The notes beneath the pieces are model-generated. The model worked only from the letters and a program-made list of their open reading frames with translations. It was not told the origin of the DNA and did no database searches. Positions 46,009 to 55,826 of a stretch of 64,000 bases of DNA are shown here, in pieces (the first letter of the stretch is position 1; every line of letters starts with the position of its first letter). A program made the position numbers and the translations under genes. Source of the DNA: Halalkalibacter nanhaiisediminis (GTDB taxonomy: Bacteria > Bacillota > Bacilli > Bacillales > Bacillaceae_D); the NCBI RefSeq assembly GCF_007830185.1, contig NZ_VLKZ01000011.1:1-64000 (forward strand), given 5' to 3'.

Positions 46009-46914
46009 CTAATACGAATTGATTTTCATGGTTATACAGTTTACAAATTCTTTTTCAATAGCAGAAAGATATTTATTTTTTGCTTGTATGCAAATCAAAT
46101 GAAGGATAGGTTTATTCTTATTATCAACGTAGGGAATCATGATGATTTCTCCATTTTTAACAAGAGGATCATATTTCATTAAATCAGTTGAAAAACCAAT
46201 TGCTAAGTTTTTTGCTACTACATTTTTAATTACATCGTCATTGTTTGAATAAAATAGAATATTTCCTTTACCGTATGTTGAAAAGATATTTTCCCAAACT
46301 TCTTTTGCAAATTTTTCATTACGAATAACTAATGGATATTGGAGCATTTCTTCAGGATATATTACTTCTTTACTGGCTAAAGGTGAATGTTTACTGACAG
46401 AAACCATAAACTTGGGTTGATAAAGCGAACGGGATATCAAGTGTTGAGAGACAGATTTCAACGTTTCATGAGAACCAAAAATTAAGCCTAAGTCTATTTG
46501 ATAGTTTTTAACCGCTGCAATAATACTTTCCGTGCTATCTTCGTTTATTTCAATTTGTATATTGGGGTAATCATTTTTAAATGCATATAAAGCTTCAGGA
46601 AGAACCGTCGAGAAAAAGATTGGGGATGAAGACATAGATAAATTCCCCTTCATTAAACTTGATTTCTGACCGAATTCTTTAAGCTCTGTGATTTTATTCA
46701 TGATATCATAGGATAATTTAAGAACAGTCTTACCCTCTTCTGTGCAAACACTTCCTGAACGGGACCTTTTAAAAATAGGTATCCCTAACTCGGACTCAAG
46801 ATTTGAAATAGCCTGGCTTATAGCAGAGTGTGATACGTGTAATGTTTCTGCAGCTTTAGAAATAGTTCCTTTTTTTGCAACTTCTAGAATATACTTTAGT
46901 TGTTCAATATGCAT
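46009..46914 (-). CDS. LysR-family transcriptional regulator
   Basis: 301 residues. The HTH is MHIEQLKYILEVAKK...TISKAAETLHVSHSAISQAI (residues 1-36), followed by the LysR effector-binding domain (STESIIAAVKNYQIDLGLIFG). It is convergent to the MaoC gene and divergent from the 3-hydroxyacyl-CoA dehydrogenase. It probably controls the surrounding catabolic genes in response to a pathway metabolite. SD AGGGAGTG. Confidence 0.9.
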   Translation of the reverse strand: MHIEQLKYILEVAKKGTISKAAETLHVSHSAISQAISNLESELGIPIFKRSRSGSVCTEEGKTVLKLSYDIMNKITELKEFGQKSSLMKGNLSMSSSPIFFSTVLPEALYAFKNDYPNIQIEINEDSTESIIAAVKNYQIDLGLIFGSHETLKSVSQHLISRSLYQPKFMVSVSKHSPLASKEVIYPEEMLQYPLVIRNEKFAKEVWENIFSTYGKGNILFYSNNDDVIKNVVAKNLAIGFSTDLMKYDPLVKNGEIIMIPYVDNKNKPILHLICIQAKNKYLSAIEKEFVNCITMKINSY

Positions 46915-47226
46915 GTAATGACACTCCCTTAGATCTATAATTCTTCTAAGAATAAGTTTTAAAAAGTGTTAATATTCTTCATTTTAAGCGCTTACTTACG
47001 TTCTAACAAGCTAATTATTTTGTATAACAAAAGAAGGAGTGTGTGCATAACAATTAGTAATTGGACATATGGTCGCTGTAAAAAGGATAACGGTTGGAGC
47101 TTTTAATAGTGCGTTGAAGTTCTTTATGAAAGCGGGATTAACTTTTCCAGTTATCAAAAACAATTATCAATCATATTGGCAAAAAAATGGCTTAAATTAG
47201 CTACGCTAAATAGGGAGGCGGACAAG
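46915..47226. other. LysR divergent control region and short remnant
   Basis: ATTCTT-CT-AAGAAT at 46940-46953 is a T-N11-A type dyad 26 nt before the LysR start. Further right, 47069-47200 is open for 43 codons (VGAFNSALKFFMKAG...) without an SD, probably a fragment of a lost gene or chance. Confidence 0.4.
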
Positions 47227-48075
47227 ATGTCTCAATTATCATTAAAGCAGTGCAATGAAGTATTAGTTATTGGTTGTGGTTTAATGGGTGCCGGTATTGC
47301 TCAAGTAGTTGCACAGGCTGGGTTTAATGTTATTGTTATGGACAGAACGGAAGAAGATCTTATTAAGGGGAAAAACCAGATTGAAAAAGCATTAAGAAAG
47401 CAAGATGCTACAGCGCAGGAGGAAATAAAAAAACGGATTATCTTCTCAACTCGAATAAGCGATGGAAAAAATGCAGATTTGGCTATTGAAGCAATTCCTG
47501 AAAAAATAGATCAGAAAAAAGAGCTATTTGTTACATTAGATGAACTTTTAAAGCCAGAAGCCATTTTAGCAAGCAATACGTCTTCCTTATCAATTGCAGA
47601 TATGAGTTCGGTTACAAAAAGACCGGAGCAGGTAATAGGGCTACATTTTTTTAGCCCTGTTCCGATTATGCAGCTCCTTGAAATTGTTGTTTCAATTAAC
47701 ACATCCAAAGTTGTTATAGAGTGGGCGCAAGCTTTCGGAGAGAAACTGAGAAAAAAGACTATTATAGCAAAGGATTATCCTGGATTTGTTGTAAATAGAG
47801 TACTGGTGCCAATGCTAAATGAAGCTGCTTTTCTTGTTATGGAAGGGAATGCTCCATCTGAAATAGATAAGGGCCTGATGCTCGGTGCTAACCATCCTAT
47901 TGGACCGTTAAAACTAACTGACATGGTGGGAGTTGATGTTGTGTTATATACATTGCAAAGTTTATATGAAGGCTACAATGATTCAAAATATCGTCCGTGT
48001 CCTTTATTAAAAAGAATGGTGGAAGCTGGCCATCTTGGCAAAAAGACGGGAAGAGGATTTTATGAGTACAAATAA
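47227..48075 (+). CDS. 3-hydroxyacyl-CoA dehydrogenase (HbdA type)
   Basis: 282 residues, full length for 3-hydroxybutyryl-CoA dehydrogenase. The Rossmann motif is GCGLMGAGIAQVVAQAG. SNTSSLSI and HFFSPVPIMQLLEIV hold the catalytic Ser/His/Asn region; PGFVVNRVL and GPLKLTDMVG complete the family. It oxidises 3-hydroxyacyl-CoA with NAD+. The ATG at 47227 has GGGAGGCGG 5 nt upstream. Confidence 0.92.
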   Translation: MSQLSLKQCNEVLVIGCGLMGAGIAQVVAQAGFNVIVMDRTEEDLIKGKNQIEKALRKQDATAQEEIKKRIIFSTRISDGKNADLAIEAIPEKIDQKKELFVTLDELLKPEAILASNTSSLSIADMSSVTKRPEQVIGLHFFSPVPIMQLLEIVVSINTSKVVIEWAQAFGEKLRKKTIIAKDYPGFVVNRVLVPMLNEAAFLVMEGNAPSEIDKGLMLGANHPIGPLKLTDMVGVDVVLYTLQSLYEGYNDSKYRPCPLLKRMVEAGHLGKKTGRGFYEYK

Positions 48076-48112
48076 TGCCTTGATATTCTATCCTTTTATA
48101 GACAGGAACAAT

Positions 48113-48238
48113 ATGCCGATTATAGAAATACCTCAAAGTGACTACACAGGTGGAATGAAGAATCTTTTTAGGGTTTTGACTATCCAAGTAAGGGATTTAA
48201 TAAGGGATAGCAAAATGATGAGAACAGCTTACATGTAA
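48113..48238 (+). CDS. Short ORF, doubtful
   Basis: 41 codons starting MPIIEIPQSD with a weak AGGA before the ATG, between the dehydrogenase and the thiolase remnant. It could be the surviving N-terminus of a larger gene. No family recognised. Confidence 0.25.
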   Translation: MPIIEIPQSDYTGGMKNLFRVLTIQVRDLIRDSKMMRTAYM

Positions 48239-48261
48239 ATGGAAAATGAGGAAATGATTTG

Positions 48262-48896
48262 ATGAAAACTTATATTATTGATGGGGCAAGAACAGCAGGT
48301 ACATTTGGAGGATCTTTAAAGGATGTTAGTGAAGTTGATTTAGGTGTAATTGCTACAAAGGAAGCGATTAAGCGAAGTAACATTCCGGCTATGGATATTG
48401 ATGAAATTATTTTTGTGAATGTAATTCAAAATAGTAAAAATATTCTCCCTATTTAGCTCGACATATTGGCTTGAAAAGCGGCTTAAAAGAAGCTTCTTCA
48501 GCTTTAACGTTGAATAGATTTTGTGGATCAGGCTTACAATCGATTGTATCCAGGGCACAATCCATCGCTTTAGGGGAGGCTAATGTAATAGTGGCAGACG
48601 GTACAGAAAATATGAGTTTATCACCGCATATCTTAAGAGGCACTTGTTTCGGTTCACCAAGTAAAGTGCCAATTGTTGATGATATGTTATGGGAAACATT
48701 AAAGGATAATTATGTTGGCTGTGGTATGGGCATGACAGCTGAAAACTTAGCTGTAAAATATTCTATTTCCACCATCGAATTAAGTGATTCGAGAACAAAA
48801 TCAGAGCTTTCACTCAAAAATATATTTTTCCCCGCATTTCTATCTTATATTTGTTCACTAGTTTTAAGAATAAAATTGGTAAGTAATCTAACGTGA
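48262..48896 (+). pseudogene. Acetyl-CoA acyltransferase (thiolase), frameshifted and truncated
   Basis: The N-terminus MKTYIIDGARTAGTFGGSL is a clear thiolase start. A frameshift near 48447 breaks ...SKNILP / YLARHIGLKSGLKE. The next frame carries the nucleophile Cys in TLNRFCGSGLQSI and GTENMS, CGMGMTAENLAVKY. After about 180 residues similarity fades (TELSDSRTKSEL) and the catalytic C-terminal half with the His and second Cys is absent. The gene cannot make an active thiolase. Confidence 0.88.
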
Positions 48897-48976
48897 AAAT
48901 GATACGTGTTTAATAAATAAACTTTTTCTCTCACCCTTGGATGTATAAAACTTACTCTTTTTTTCTAACTAGGAAC

Positions 48977-49020
48977 TAAAAACCCTTCAAACATCAACGT
49001 AAGCTGACATTTGAAGGGTT
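48977..49020 (-). terminator. Terminator of the surface-protein operon
   Basis: AACCCTTCAAA / TTTGAAGGGTT stem with a T-run on the minus strand, just after the stop of the VWA protein. Confidence 0.8.
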
Positions 49021-49024
49021 ACGA

Positions 49025-51643
49025 TTAATTGTACTGAATAGGAATCTGCGTTTGCCCGACTAATTTGCCATCTTTATTGTAAGCTAAAAAGGTTCCTTCA
49101 CGTTGCAGTGCGAGTCTTGCAATTTCATCGTTATCAATTTTCAAGGCGTAGTAATCTTGTCCTCGATTGATTAATTGGTAGTCAATATCACCATCGGTAG
49201 CGTGGAAGCGAACAATGACTTTATCGATATCTCCACAATTATTATTCATGAATGTTTCCATGTAGAAGTGAGTACGAGCTGATTTTAAGGATGCCCCAGA
49301 GAAAATTTGACCTGATTGCACACAACCTGAAGGAGGTACGTCACAAAGAATTTGATCTAATATCGATTGATAGGCTGTACTAATATCAATGTTTTGTTGA
49401 GCATGAAAATATTTTCCGCCTGTTTCTTCAGCAATTTTTTGTAATAAGGCTTCATTTAATTGATTTTTCTTTCCTAGTCCCACTGTGTAAATCGTGATGC
49501 CTTCAGCTTTAGCTTTCTCCATCATTTCTGTCACTTTACGTTGACTTGAGCGTCCATCTGTTAATAAAATAGCGACCTTTTTAGTAGAATTTGTGGTGAA
49601 GTTACTAAACGCAACTTCTAATCCTGCCCCCATATTTGTTCCACCAGATTGAATGACTTGTTGGAGTGTAGGACTAACGACAGGTACAATAGCAGGTCCT
49701 GCAAGGTAATGGCCTCTCCCGTTAAAGTGAGTAGCGATGTTTTGATTTGCTCCTATACTTGAGAGTAATTCCTGAGACTTAGACACGCGTAATCTGTCTC
49801 TGTCCGTTTGTCTCATGCTGCCTGAAGAATCGATAACAAAAGCAATTTCAAGATCATCTACTGTACAAGCTCCGCCAAGTTGCAGCTTTGGATCATAGAC
49901 AACATCTGTGCTGTGACTTTGATTTAGTACCGATTCGATGTCTTGACGGTACCGATTGTCGACACTAACGATTTCTGCAAAGATCTGATCAGTTACGACT
50001 CTCGATGTAGAAATAGATGTTAAAGTAGTCGTTGCAACTCCATTTATAAAATTAACCTCACTATTCGATAAATAGGCTCCTTGGGCTGAGCGGAATTGTA
50101 CTCGGCCGTTAAAGTTAGTAATCGTTTGTCCACCTGGTCGAACGATTTTTGCAGTAATTTGAGTTTTAGCGGATCCATCTGCTGAGATGATTGGATCTTG
50201 TGCTTCTACTCGAAGTTCAGCCTTTGGTTCGTAGCTAAGCGGAATTTCAATAGGGTTTCGATAGCAAGCCATATTCGTAGCCCCTGTAGAGGTCACACGA
50301 AACGAAATTGTATCTTTTCGAGCTCTATTTGATTGAGGAGCTGTTACCTCTACTGCTAGTTCAGGTCCATCCGTCCAGGTTGAGGTTGAAGTAGATGATA
50401 TACTGAGAGTTGTCTCATGTTCTGGCAAAGCAGCTGCTTCTATTTGCTGATCGTTAAGAACATAAAGCGCTGAATCAAGTGTGGATCCTTGTCGATCAAG
50501 AACTGTCACAGTTATTGTTCCAGTGTCGAAAGTAATAGAGTCATTACCCCCTTCAATTGTATATTCGTTATTTATGACTCTGGCTTCATGTGTTTCACGA
50601 AATCCATCAACATCCAGTGAGACTCGAACAGAATAAATCTCTGGATGATTTGAAATGATCGATCCGTTTAGTGTATAACCTTGGAGCCCCCATGAATAAA
50701 TAAGGGTACCAAATCTAATTGAATAGGATGGGATATTGCTACCACCGCCAGCGAGACTAGCTCCACCTTCAGAAGAAACATTAAATGAAATGGATTCATC
50801 ATAAGGTATCGGATTTCCATAACAATCTTTTAGCGTCAAATTAATAAAGGTTGAATCTACTCCGTTCGATGTTAATACTTGCTTTTCAATTTCTACATCT
50901 GTTAGTCTTAAATCGCTGATTGGCCCCGGTTGCGTCACGACAGGTGGTGACGTTGGAGGAGAAAATGTAGTAGCTGTTTCGTTTCCGAAAAAATTGACAG
51001 GGAATGGATAATATTGTTGATTATCTAATCCGGCAGCAGGAACTCTTAAGCCTTCCATACGACATCTTCCCTTATTAGCAATACGTTCTAGAAATACAGC
51101 TGCTTCCGCACGATTTAAGGAGCGATTAACACCATAATCGTTATAATTTCTTTTACCTGTCATACCAGATGATAAATTTTGAATATACATATATTGAACG
51201 GCGTGAGGTTCGGATAAATCAAGCCCATTAAAGGCAGCCACAATACGTGCCATTTGCCCGCGAGTCATTGGTTGGTCACGTAAGGCTACATTCGAATAGC
51301 CACGTAAGGGAATGTTTTTTCTTTGTAAAAAACGATAATTTCCTGAAGCCCAATGTTCACCGGTGTATACTCCCAATTGTCCAGTCGCATCACCGCTACA
51401 ATCATAGCGAATAAGCATTGTCACAAATTCTGCTTCTGTTAATGTACGTTGTGGTCGGTATGTACCATCTGCATAACCTTTTATCAAACCTTGGTTGATG
51501 GCCCATTCAATTGATGAATAGGCCCAATGATTTGTACTTACATCCTTGAACATGGCATGTGCTCGATCTGAGAAAAAAGAAGACATGAACAAGAAGACTA
51601 GAAGAATGAGAAAAGTATTCTTTTTTTGAACAGTGTTCATCAT
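49025..51643 (-). CDS. Secreted SLH- and VWA-domain surface protein
   Basis: About 872 residues. Signal peptide (NTFLILLVFLFMSSFFSDRAHA), then three SLH repeats near the N-terminus (FKDVSTNHWAYSSIEWAINQGLIKGYADGTYRP; further repeats to about residue 195), which bind pyruvylated cell-wall polymer. Ig-like beta domains follow in the middle. A von Willebrand A domain is near the C-terminus with the MIDAS motif DSSGSM, SGGTNMGAG and ILLTDGRS. The ATG at 51643 is chosen with AAGGA 8 nt upstream. Last gene of a three-gene operon. Likely adhesion or wall-associated scaffold. Confidence 0.85.
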   Translation of the reverse strand: MMNTVQKKNTFLILLVFLFMSSFFSDRAHAMFKDVSTNHWAYSSIEWAINQGLIKGYADGTYRPQRTLTEAEFVTMLIRYDCSGDATGQLGVYTGEHWASGNYRFLQRKNIPLRGYSNVALRDQPMTRGQMARIVAAFNGLDLSEPHAVQYMYIQNLSSGMTGKRNYNDYGVNRSLNRAEAAVFLERIANKGRCRMEGLRVPAAGLDNQQYYPFPVNFFGNETATTFSPPTSPPVVTQPGPISDLRLTDVEIEKQVLTSNGVDSTFINLTLKDCYGNPIPYDESISFNVSSEGGASLAGGGSNIPSYSIRFGTLIYSWGLQGYTLNGSIISNHPEIYSVRVSLDVDGFRETHEARVINNEYTIEGGNDSITFDTGTITVTVLDRQGSTLDSALYVLNDQQIEAAALPEHETTLSISSTSTSTWTDGPELAVEVTAPQSNRARKDTISFRVTSTGATNMACYRNPIEIPLSYEPKAELRVEAQDPIISADGSAKTQITAKIVRPGGQTITNFNGRVQFRSAQGAYLSNSEVNFINGVATTTLTSISTSRVVTDQIFAEIVSVDNRYRQDIESVLNQSHSTDVVYDPKLQLGGACTVDDLEIAFVIDSSGSMRQTDRDRLRVSKSQELLSSIGANQNIATHFNGRGHYLAGPAIVPVVSPTLQQVIQSGGTNMGAGLEVAFSNFTTNSTKKVAILLTDGRSSQRKVTEMMEKAKAEGITIYTVGLGKKNQLNEALLQKIAEETGGKYFHAQQNIDISTAYQSILDQILCDVPPSGCVQSGQIFSGASLKSARTHFYMETFMNNNCGDIDKVIVRFHATDGDIDYQLINRGQDYYALKIDNDEIARLALQREGTFLAYNKDGKLVGQTQIPIQYN

Positions 51644-51665
51644 TATGGTCATCCTTTTTCAGTTA

Positions 51666-53093
51666 TTAGAAAAACAGCATATCATCTCGGTAATTTTGCT
51701 TTAAGTCGTTCTCCAAGAAGTTAAGGTAGCGGATGATCATCGCTGAAGCTTCAGCTCTTGTTACAGGTTGATTTGGGTTAAAACGGTTTTGATTATCACC
51801 GTAAATTAAGCCAATTTCTGTAGCGACATACACACTATCTTTTGCCCAATAAGGGATTTGTGCATTATCAACATAGTTCGTTCGGTATCCAGGTGATGGA
51901 GCACGATCTTCTAATCCTAAGGCTCGGATGAGAATCGTGACAGCTTGAGCTCGTGTCAATCCGTTTTTGCGTCCAAACTGACTGCTATTTATTCCATTTA
52001 CGACTCCTTTTTTAACAGCACTTTCAATGTACAAGTAATCAGGATCACGTGGATCGAGATCACTGAACATCGCTTGTCTAGGTGCTCGCTGGTTTCGTGG
52101 TTCTACTAACACACGTATATCAGCAGCTTTCATGACACCAACTGTAAATTGGTATCGATTCATAACCGTATTAGGCGAGAAAAACTGGGTCGTTTCATCA
52201 AAAACACCTAAAGAGTATAAACGTTCAATATTATCTCGAGCCCAATGTCCAGTTAAATCACGAAATTTTGGTACAATTAGTCTTTCAATAATTGGAACCA
52301 TCTCTTGATTGAGATGGATGATTCCTGTTCCATTTCCATAAGGGATATTGTATGTATACTCACCAATCATATCCTGTTGGCTAATGCGAGCATGTCCGCC
52401 GGTAAAGCTAGATAAAGAAGGGTCATGCGGCTCGTATTTTAAGGTTTTTGATTTACTATCGGACACTTTACTAGTAATAAAAGCTTCTCCTCGATCTGAG
52501 AGGATTTGATAATCGATAATCTGTGTTTCTGTGCCACCCCAAAAATTCTCATAACCAACATTTCGACCACTGAAATGAACTGTGATATCGGATTGGTTGT
52601 TTACTTTATATATTTTTCTACCAACAATATTGCCAGAATAGTAGTCTGAAGCAGGTCGGTTATCAATAATCATTCCTTGAGATAGTTGGTAATCATCTAA
52701 AGTATAAGTTGTACCTTCGATTGTTGTTTTCTCATTGTAACTATTAACCGAAGTTGTCGTTGTTGTTTGACCTTTATCTGTTCGCTCCGCTAGATTGGTT
52801 ATATAGCTTACATTACGAGTTAGCTTTTCTTGAGCTGCATTTGTTAAATTGAAACGGTAGTTTGTTGTGATTTGGTTATTACGTTCTCGTTCTGTTACCG
52901 TGACTTGTCCACTAAACTTAACTGGTTCTCCAGATAGAAAGATGTACTCCTCATATGTATACTCGTTGTTTATACCACCATTAAAATCTGGAGGCGCGGC
53001 TCCAGCTGGTGGACTCATGATGAAGATAGTGATGATCGATAGACTAATACCAATAGAGATTTTTTTGAACAGACTTGCAAAAATGTTACACAT
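51666..53093 (-). CDS. Secreted protein with C-terminal SLH domains
   Basis: 475 residues. Signal peptide ends about PPAGAAPP. An N-terminal beta-rich region of unknown type (about 35-275) precedes three SLH repeats (VPKFRDLTGHWARDNIERLYSLGV; AMFSDLDPRDPDYLYIESAV; YVDNAQIPYWAKDSVYVATEIG). SD AAAGGGG. Spacing of about 20 nt to the VWA gene indicates one transcript. Cell-wall attached; function unknown. Confidence 0.85.
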   Translation of the reverse strand: MCNIFASLFKKISIGISLSIITIFIMSPPAGAAPPDFNGGINNEYTYEEYIFLSGEPVKFSGQVTVTERERNNQITTNYRFNLTNAAQEKLTRNVSYITNLAERTDKGQTTTTTSVNSYNEKTTIEGTTYTLDDYQLSQGMIIDNRPASDYYSGNIVGRKIYKVNNQSDITVHFSGRNVGYENFWGGTETQIIDYQILSDRGEAFITSKVSDSKSKTLKYEPHDPSLSSFTGGHARISQQDMIGEYTYNIPYGNGTGIIHLNQEMVPIIERLIVPKFRDLTGHWARDNIERLYSLGVFDETTQFFSPNTVMNRYQFTVGVMKAADIRVLVEPRNQRAPRQAMFSDLDPRDPDYLYIESAVKKGVVNGINSSQFGRKNGLTRAQAVTILIRALGLEDRAPSPGYRTNYVDNAQIPYWAKDSVYVATEIGLIYGDNQNRFNPNQPVTRAEASAMIIRYLNFLENDLKQNYRDDMLFF

Positions 53094-53171
53094 AATAGTC
53101 CCCTTTAATAGAAAATGATCATTTTATGAAAATAGTCTTATAATCAATGTGCTTATAAGACTATTTTTTTG

Positions 53172-54836
53172 TTAATTTACTAAAAGGATTCGTCCTTTAA
53201 CACGTGATTCATGAAGGATGTAGACCCTGTCATTTATATTTAACTCATTAGCAGAAATGATTTTTCCTTCGCGAATAATCGTTGTTTGTTTTATATTCAT
53301 CCGTTCGATAGCACCAGTTTCTATCCATGATCCATTTGCCCACTGACTAACATTACGTACTTTCATTTCAATCACATCGTTTCTTTGTGTTGGATCGTGG
53401 ATCAAATCATTAATTCGACCGACTGAGACGAGTCTTGCGTGAGGATTGTTTCTTCCGACAATGTGAGCACCGACAATCGTATCATTTGTGACATAAAAAT
53501 ATCCGTATTCGCCAATATAATCATCCAGTTCGTTCTTGGCAACGATTGATAGCACGCCAGCTGAGGAATCTCTCACTGCAACGGTATCATTACTATAAAA
53601 TAGCCTTGCTGTTCTAACGTTTGCCCAATAGTTATTTTCTAATGACAACACATTTTGTAACTTTAGCTCATAAGAATTGGCAGAACTTATGCGACCATAG
53701 TAGATGGTATGATCTGTTAAGTTCGGACTTTGGAATCCGTCGTTTGTGATGTGAACCACATTTGCATACTGACTTGTTTGGGCTCCTTCGGTAATAACAA
53801 AGGCGGTTCCGAAAGCAGTTAAGCTATTAGAATCGACTAATCGACCATTTCGGATAAGAATGGTTCCATCGTGGTAACGAATCGCTCCACTTTTTTGTAA
53901 GCCGATCAATTTAGAGTTAAGGTTTACAGAACGCATCGGTTCATAAAAGGTTCGCTCATTTTTTGTTTTAATGACAATTCGTTTAATCACTTCTTTTCCG
54001 AATTCACTAACGGTGACAAAATAAACCTCGTTATTTTGATAAAAACGCATTCGATCACGTTGGATCTTTTGGTTTCCAACATAAATAGGTGTATTTGAAG
54101 AATAGGAAAAAGATGTGCTCTCTGCACCATGAAAATGTCTCCAATCCCAATTCTCAAATACCTTTGCATCTTTTACGACCAGTGTATTGCGGATAGGGTC
54201 AATTCGCTCAATTGTCGCTTTATATAAGTATTCAACTTTCGTTCCTTGTGTGTTGATCTCAATTGAACTTATATCATTCGTATCATACTCTTGAAAGCTA
54301 AGTTTAACTCGGTCTCCTTCAAATAACACACTTAAATCAACTAAGCTTGTTCCTTTAAATACCTTTGTATTTCCAGTGACATAATATGTTTCTGTCCCTT
54401 TTTTATCTACTTGAATCGAAAGAAAGCGTCCATTCGGGTCAATTCGGTTGACAACTCCAGATACGACCTTATCGCCATATGCAATTTTCCCCGGGTGTTC
54501 TGTTGATTTTCCATGAAGCTCCTTCACACGGCGGAAATTCACATGGGCTTCGACTTCCATCCCAGGTTTAAAAGCCTCGATCGTTGTTGGAAGAGTATCA
54601 ACGGTAAGGACAGCGTATTTGTCAATCGCTAGTGTAATCGTTCGACCTTGAGAATTTTCAATTGTAATGTCTTTCAATCTTTTTTCTGTGACTTCCTCAC
54701 TTATTCGTACCTCTTGATAGGTCACATCGACAAACGTCCCTTTAATAACTGAATTTGCTTCTGCATGGCCACTAGTAAATAGCCCTAAAAAAAACACAAT
54801 AACAAAAGTGAAAAAATAGGAATAATATTTTAGCAT
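53172..54836 (-). CDS. Secreted beta-repeat protein, first gene of the surface operon
   Basis: 554 residues. Signal peptide to about residue 27 (GHAEA). The mature part is a series of short beta modules with recurring patterns such as VVSGVVNRIDPNGRFLSIQV and ATIERIDPIRNTLVVKD, resembling DUF5666/OB-like repeats. No SLH domain, so it may associate with the two SLH proteins encoded downstream. 78 nt separate it from the next gene. Function unknown. Confidence 0.75.
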   Translation of the reverse strand: MLKYYSYFFTFVIVFFLGLFTSGHAEANSVIKGTFVDVTYQEVRISEEVTEKRLKDITIENSQGRTITLAIDKYAVLTVDTLPTTIEAFKPGMEVEAHVNFRRVKELHGKSTEHPGKIAYGDKVVSGVVNRIDPNGRFLSIQVDKKGTETYYVTGNTKVFKGTSLVDLSVLFEGDRVKLSFQEYDTNDISSIEINTQGTKVEYLYKATIERIDPIRNTLVVKDAKVFENWDWRHFHGAESTSFSYSSNTPIYVGNQKIQRDRMRFYQNNEVYFVTVSEFGKEVIKRIVIKTKNERTFYEPMRSVNLNSKLIGLQKSGAIRYHDGTILIRNGRLVDSNSLTAFGTAFVITEGAQTSQYANVVHITNDGFQSPNLTDHTIYYGRISSANSYELKLQNVLSLENNYWANVRTARLFYSNDTVAVRDSSAGVLSIVAKNELDDYIGEYGYFYVTNDTIVGAHIVGRNNPHARLVSVGRINDLIHDPTQRNDVIEMKVRNVSQWANGSWIETGAIERMNIKQTTIIREGKIISANELNINDRVYILHESRVKGRILLVN

Positions 54837-55234
54837 TTATTTTGCCCCCTAGGTTCAATCATTATATATGTAAATAATAGTATTTAATTGAAAACCATGT
54901 TATCTTTATATCGGACTTTCTGATCATTTTTTAAAGAATAACATATTTGGTTTTTAGGCCTAAATGTTCAATACAAATAAGTATAATCTTCATTTGTTGA
55001 AAAAAATGTCGAATTTAGGGGTATTTAATCATAAAATTAGCAGGGTATATATTTTTAAAAGGAGAAGAGTAATTGGGTATTGTTCTGATAGTAATGAAGA
55101 AATAGGCAAAGAAGAGAAGTGGTCTTTAAGTATGACAATTTCATAATTGAAAAGAAGTTTGTTTGAATTAACAGGGGGACATTGAATATATTTTAAGAGG
55201 CATTGGAATTCCCAATGCCTCTCGAATGGTTTCG
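54837..55234. other. Intergenic region with a perfect hairpin
   Basis: The promoter region of the surface operon lies at the left but no clear boxes are seen. At 55196-55224, AGAGGCATTGG / CCAATGCCTCT with a 5-nt loop could end the minus-strand gene that follows. A 60-codon open frame at 54964 has no SD and is not credible. Confidence 0.45.
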
Positions 55235-55597
55235 TTAGCCAACAAACCTCCTCACTACATCATAAGCAAGTAGCTCCTGCAAATCATCTACTAGACAACT
55301 AAAATACTCGGTCTCCTCGATTGAGCGTGGGTCATGGCCTTGTTTCTCTATATCAAGTCTTATCTGATGAATGTTCATATGAAACTGGTGGTCATAAAAT
55401 GGGCATGGCTGTAAGGCTGCTTGGGAAACAGAGATAATACGTAAATCGTCATGAAAGTCCTCTTGATAAAATCGCTCAAATGGAATTTCAACACTATAGG
55501 TAAGCATTGTAGAATCTTCATTTAAGATATTTGGCAAAAGCACTAATTTTGGAGATAACATCCCATCCAATTCCTCATAAAAAATTTTTAATGCCAT
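55235..55597 (-). CDS. Uncharacterised 120-residue protein
   Basis: Starts MALKIFYEELDGMLSPKLVLLP and ends YDVVRRFVG. Acidic, soluble, no signal peptide. Contains CPFYDHQFHMNIHQIRLDIEKQG and FSCLVDDLQELLAYD. The ATG at 55597 has GAGAGGAG upstream with slightly long spacing; earlier in-frame codons give an unlikely leader. Family not recognised, stands alone. Confidence 0.6.
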   Translation of the reverse strand: MALKIFYEELDGMLSPKLVLLPNILNEDSTMLTYSVEIPFERFYQEDFHDDLRIISVSQAALQPCPFYDHQFHMNIHQIRLDIEKQGHDPRSIEETEYFSCLVDDLQELLAYDVVRRFVG

Positions 55598-55826
55598 TGT
55601 TTCTTTTCTCCTCTCGAATCTATGCTGTCTATTATTTGATGAATGAATCTCTAGTTTATGTAAACCTAAGTACCCTAATGAAATGACGATAAACATCTCG
55701 ATCTAATCGTAAAGCTTTATGGGCCATATATGAAGAGATAACATACATTTACAATTTAGAAGTCATGCCTTATGCTAATTATGATCTTAACAAATAGAGA
55801 TAGTCCGTAAAAAGGAGCATCTGACT

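Noticed and set aside
54964-55146. 60-residue ORF
   Set aside because: No SD, low-complexity basic translation, no neighbour support.
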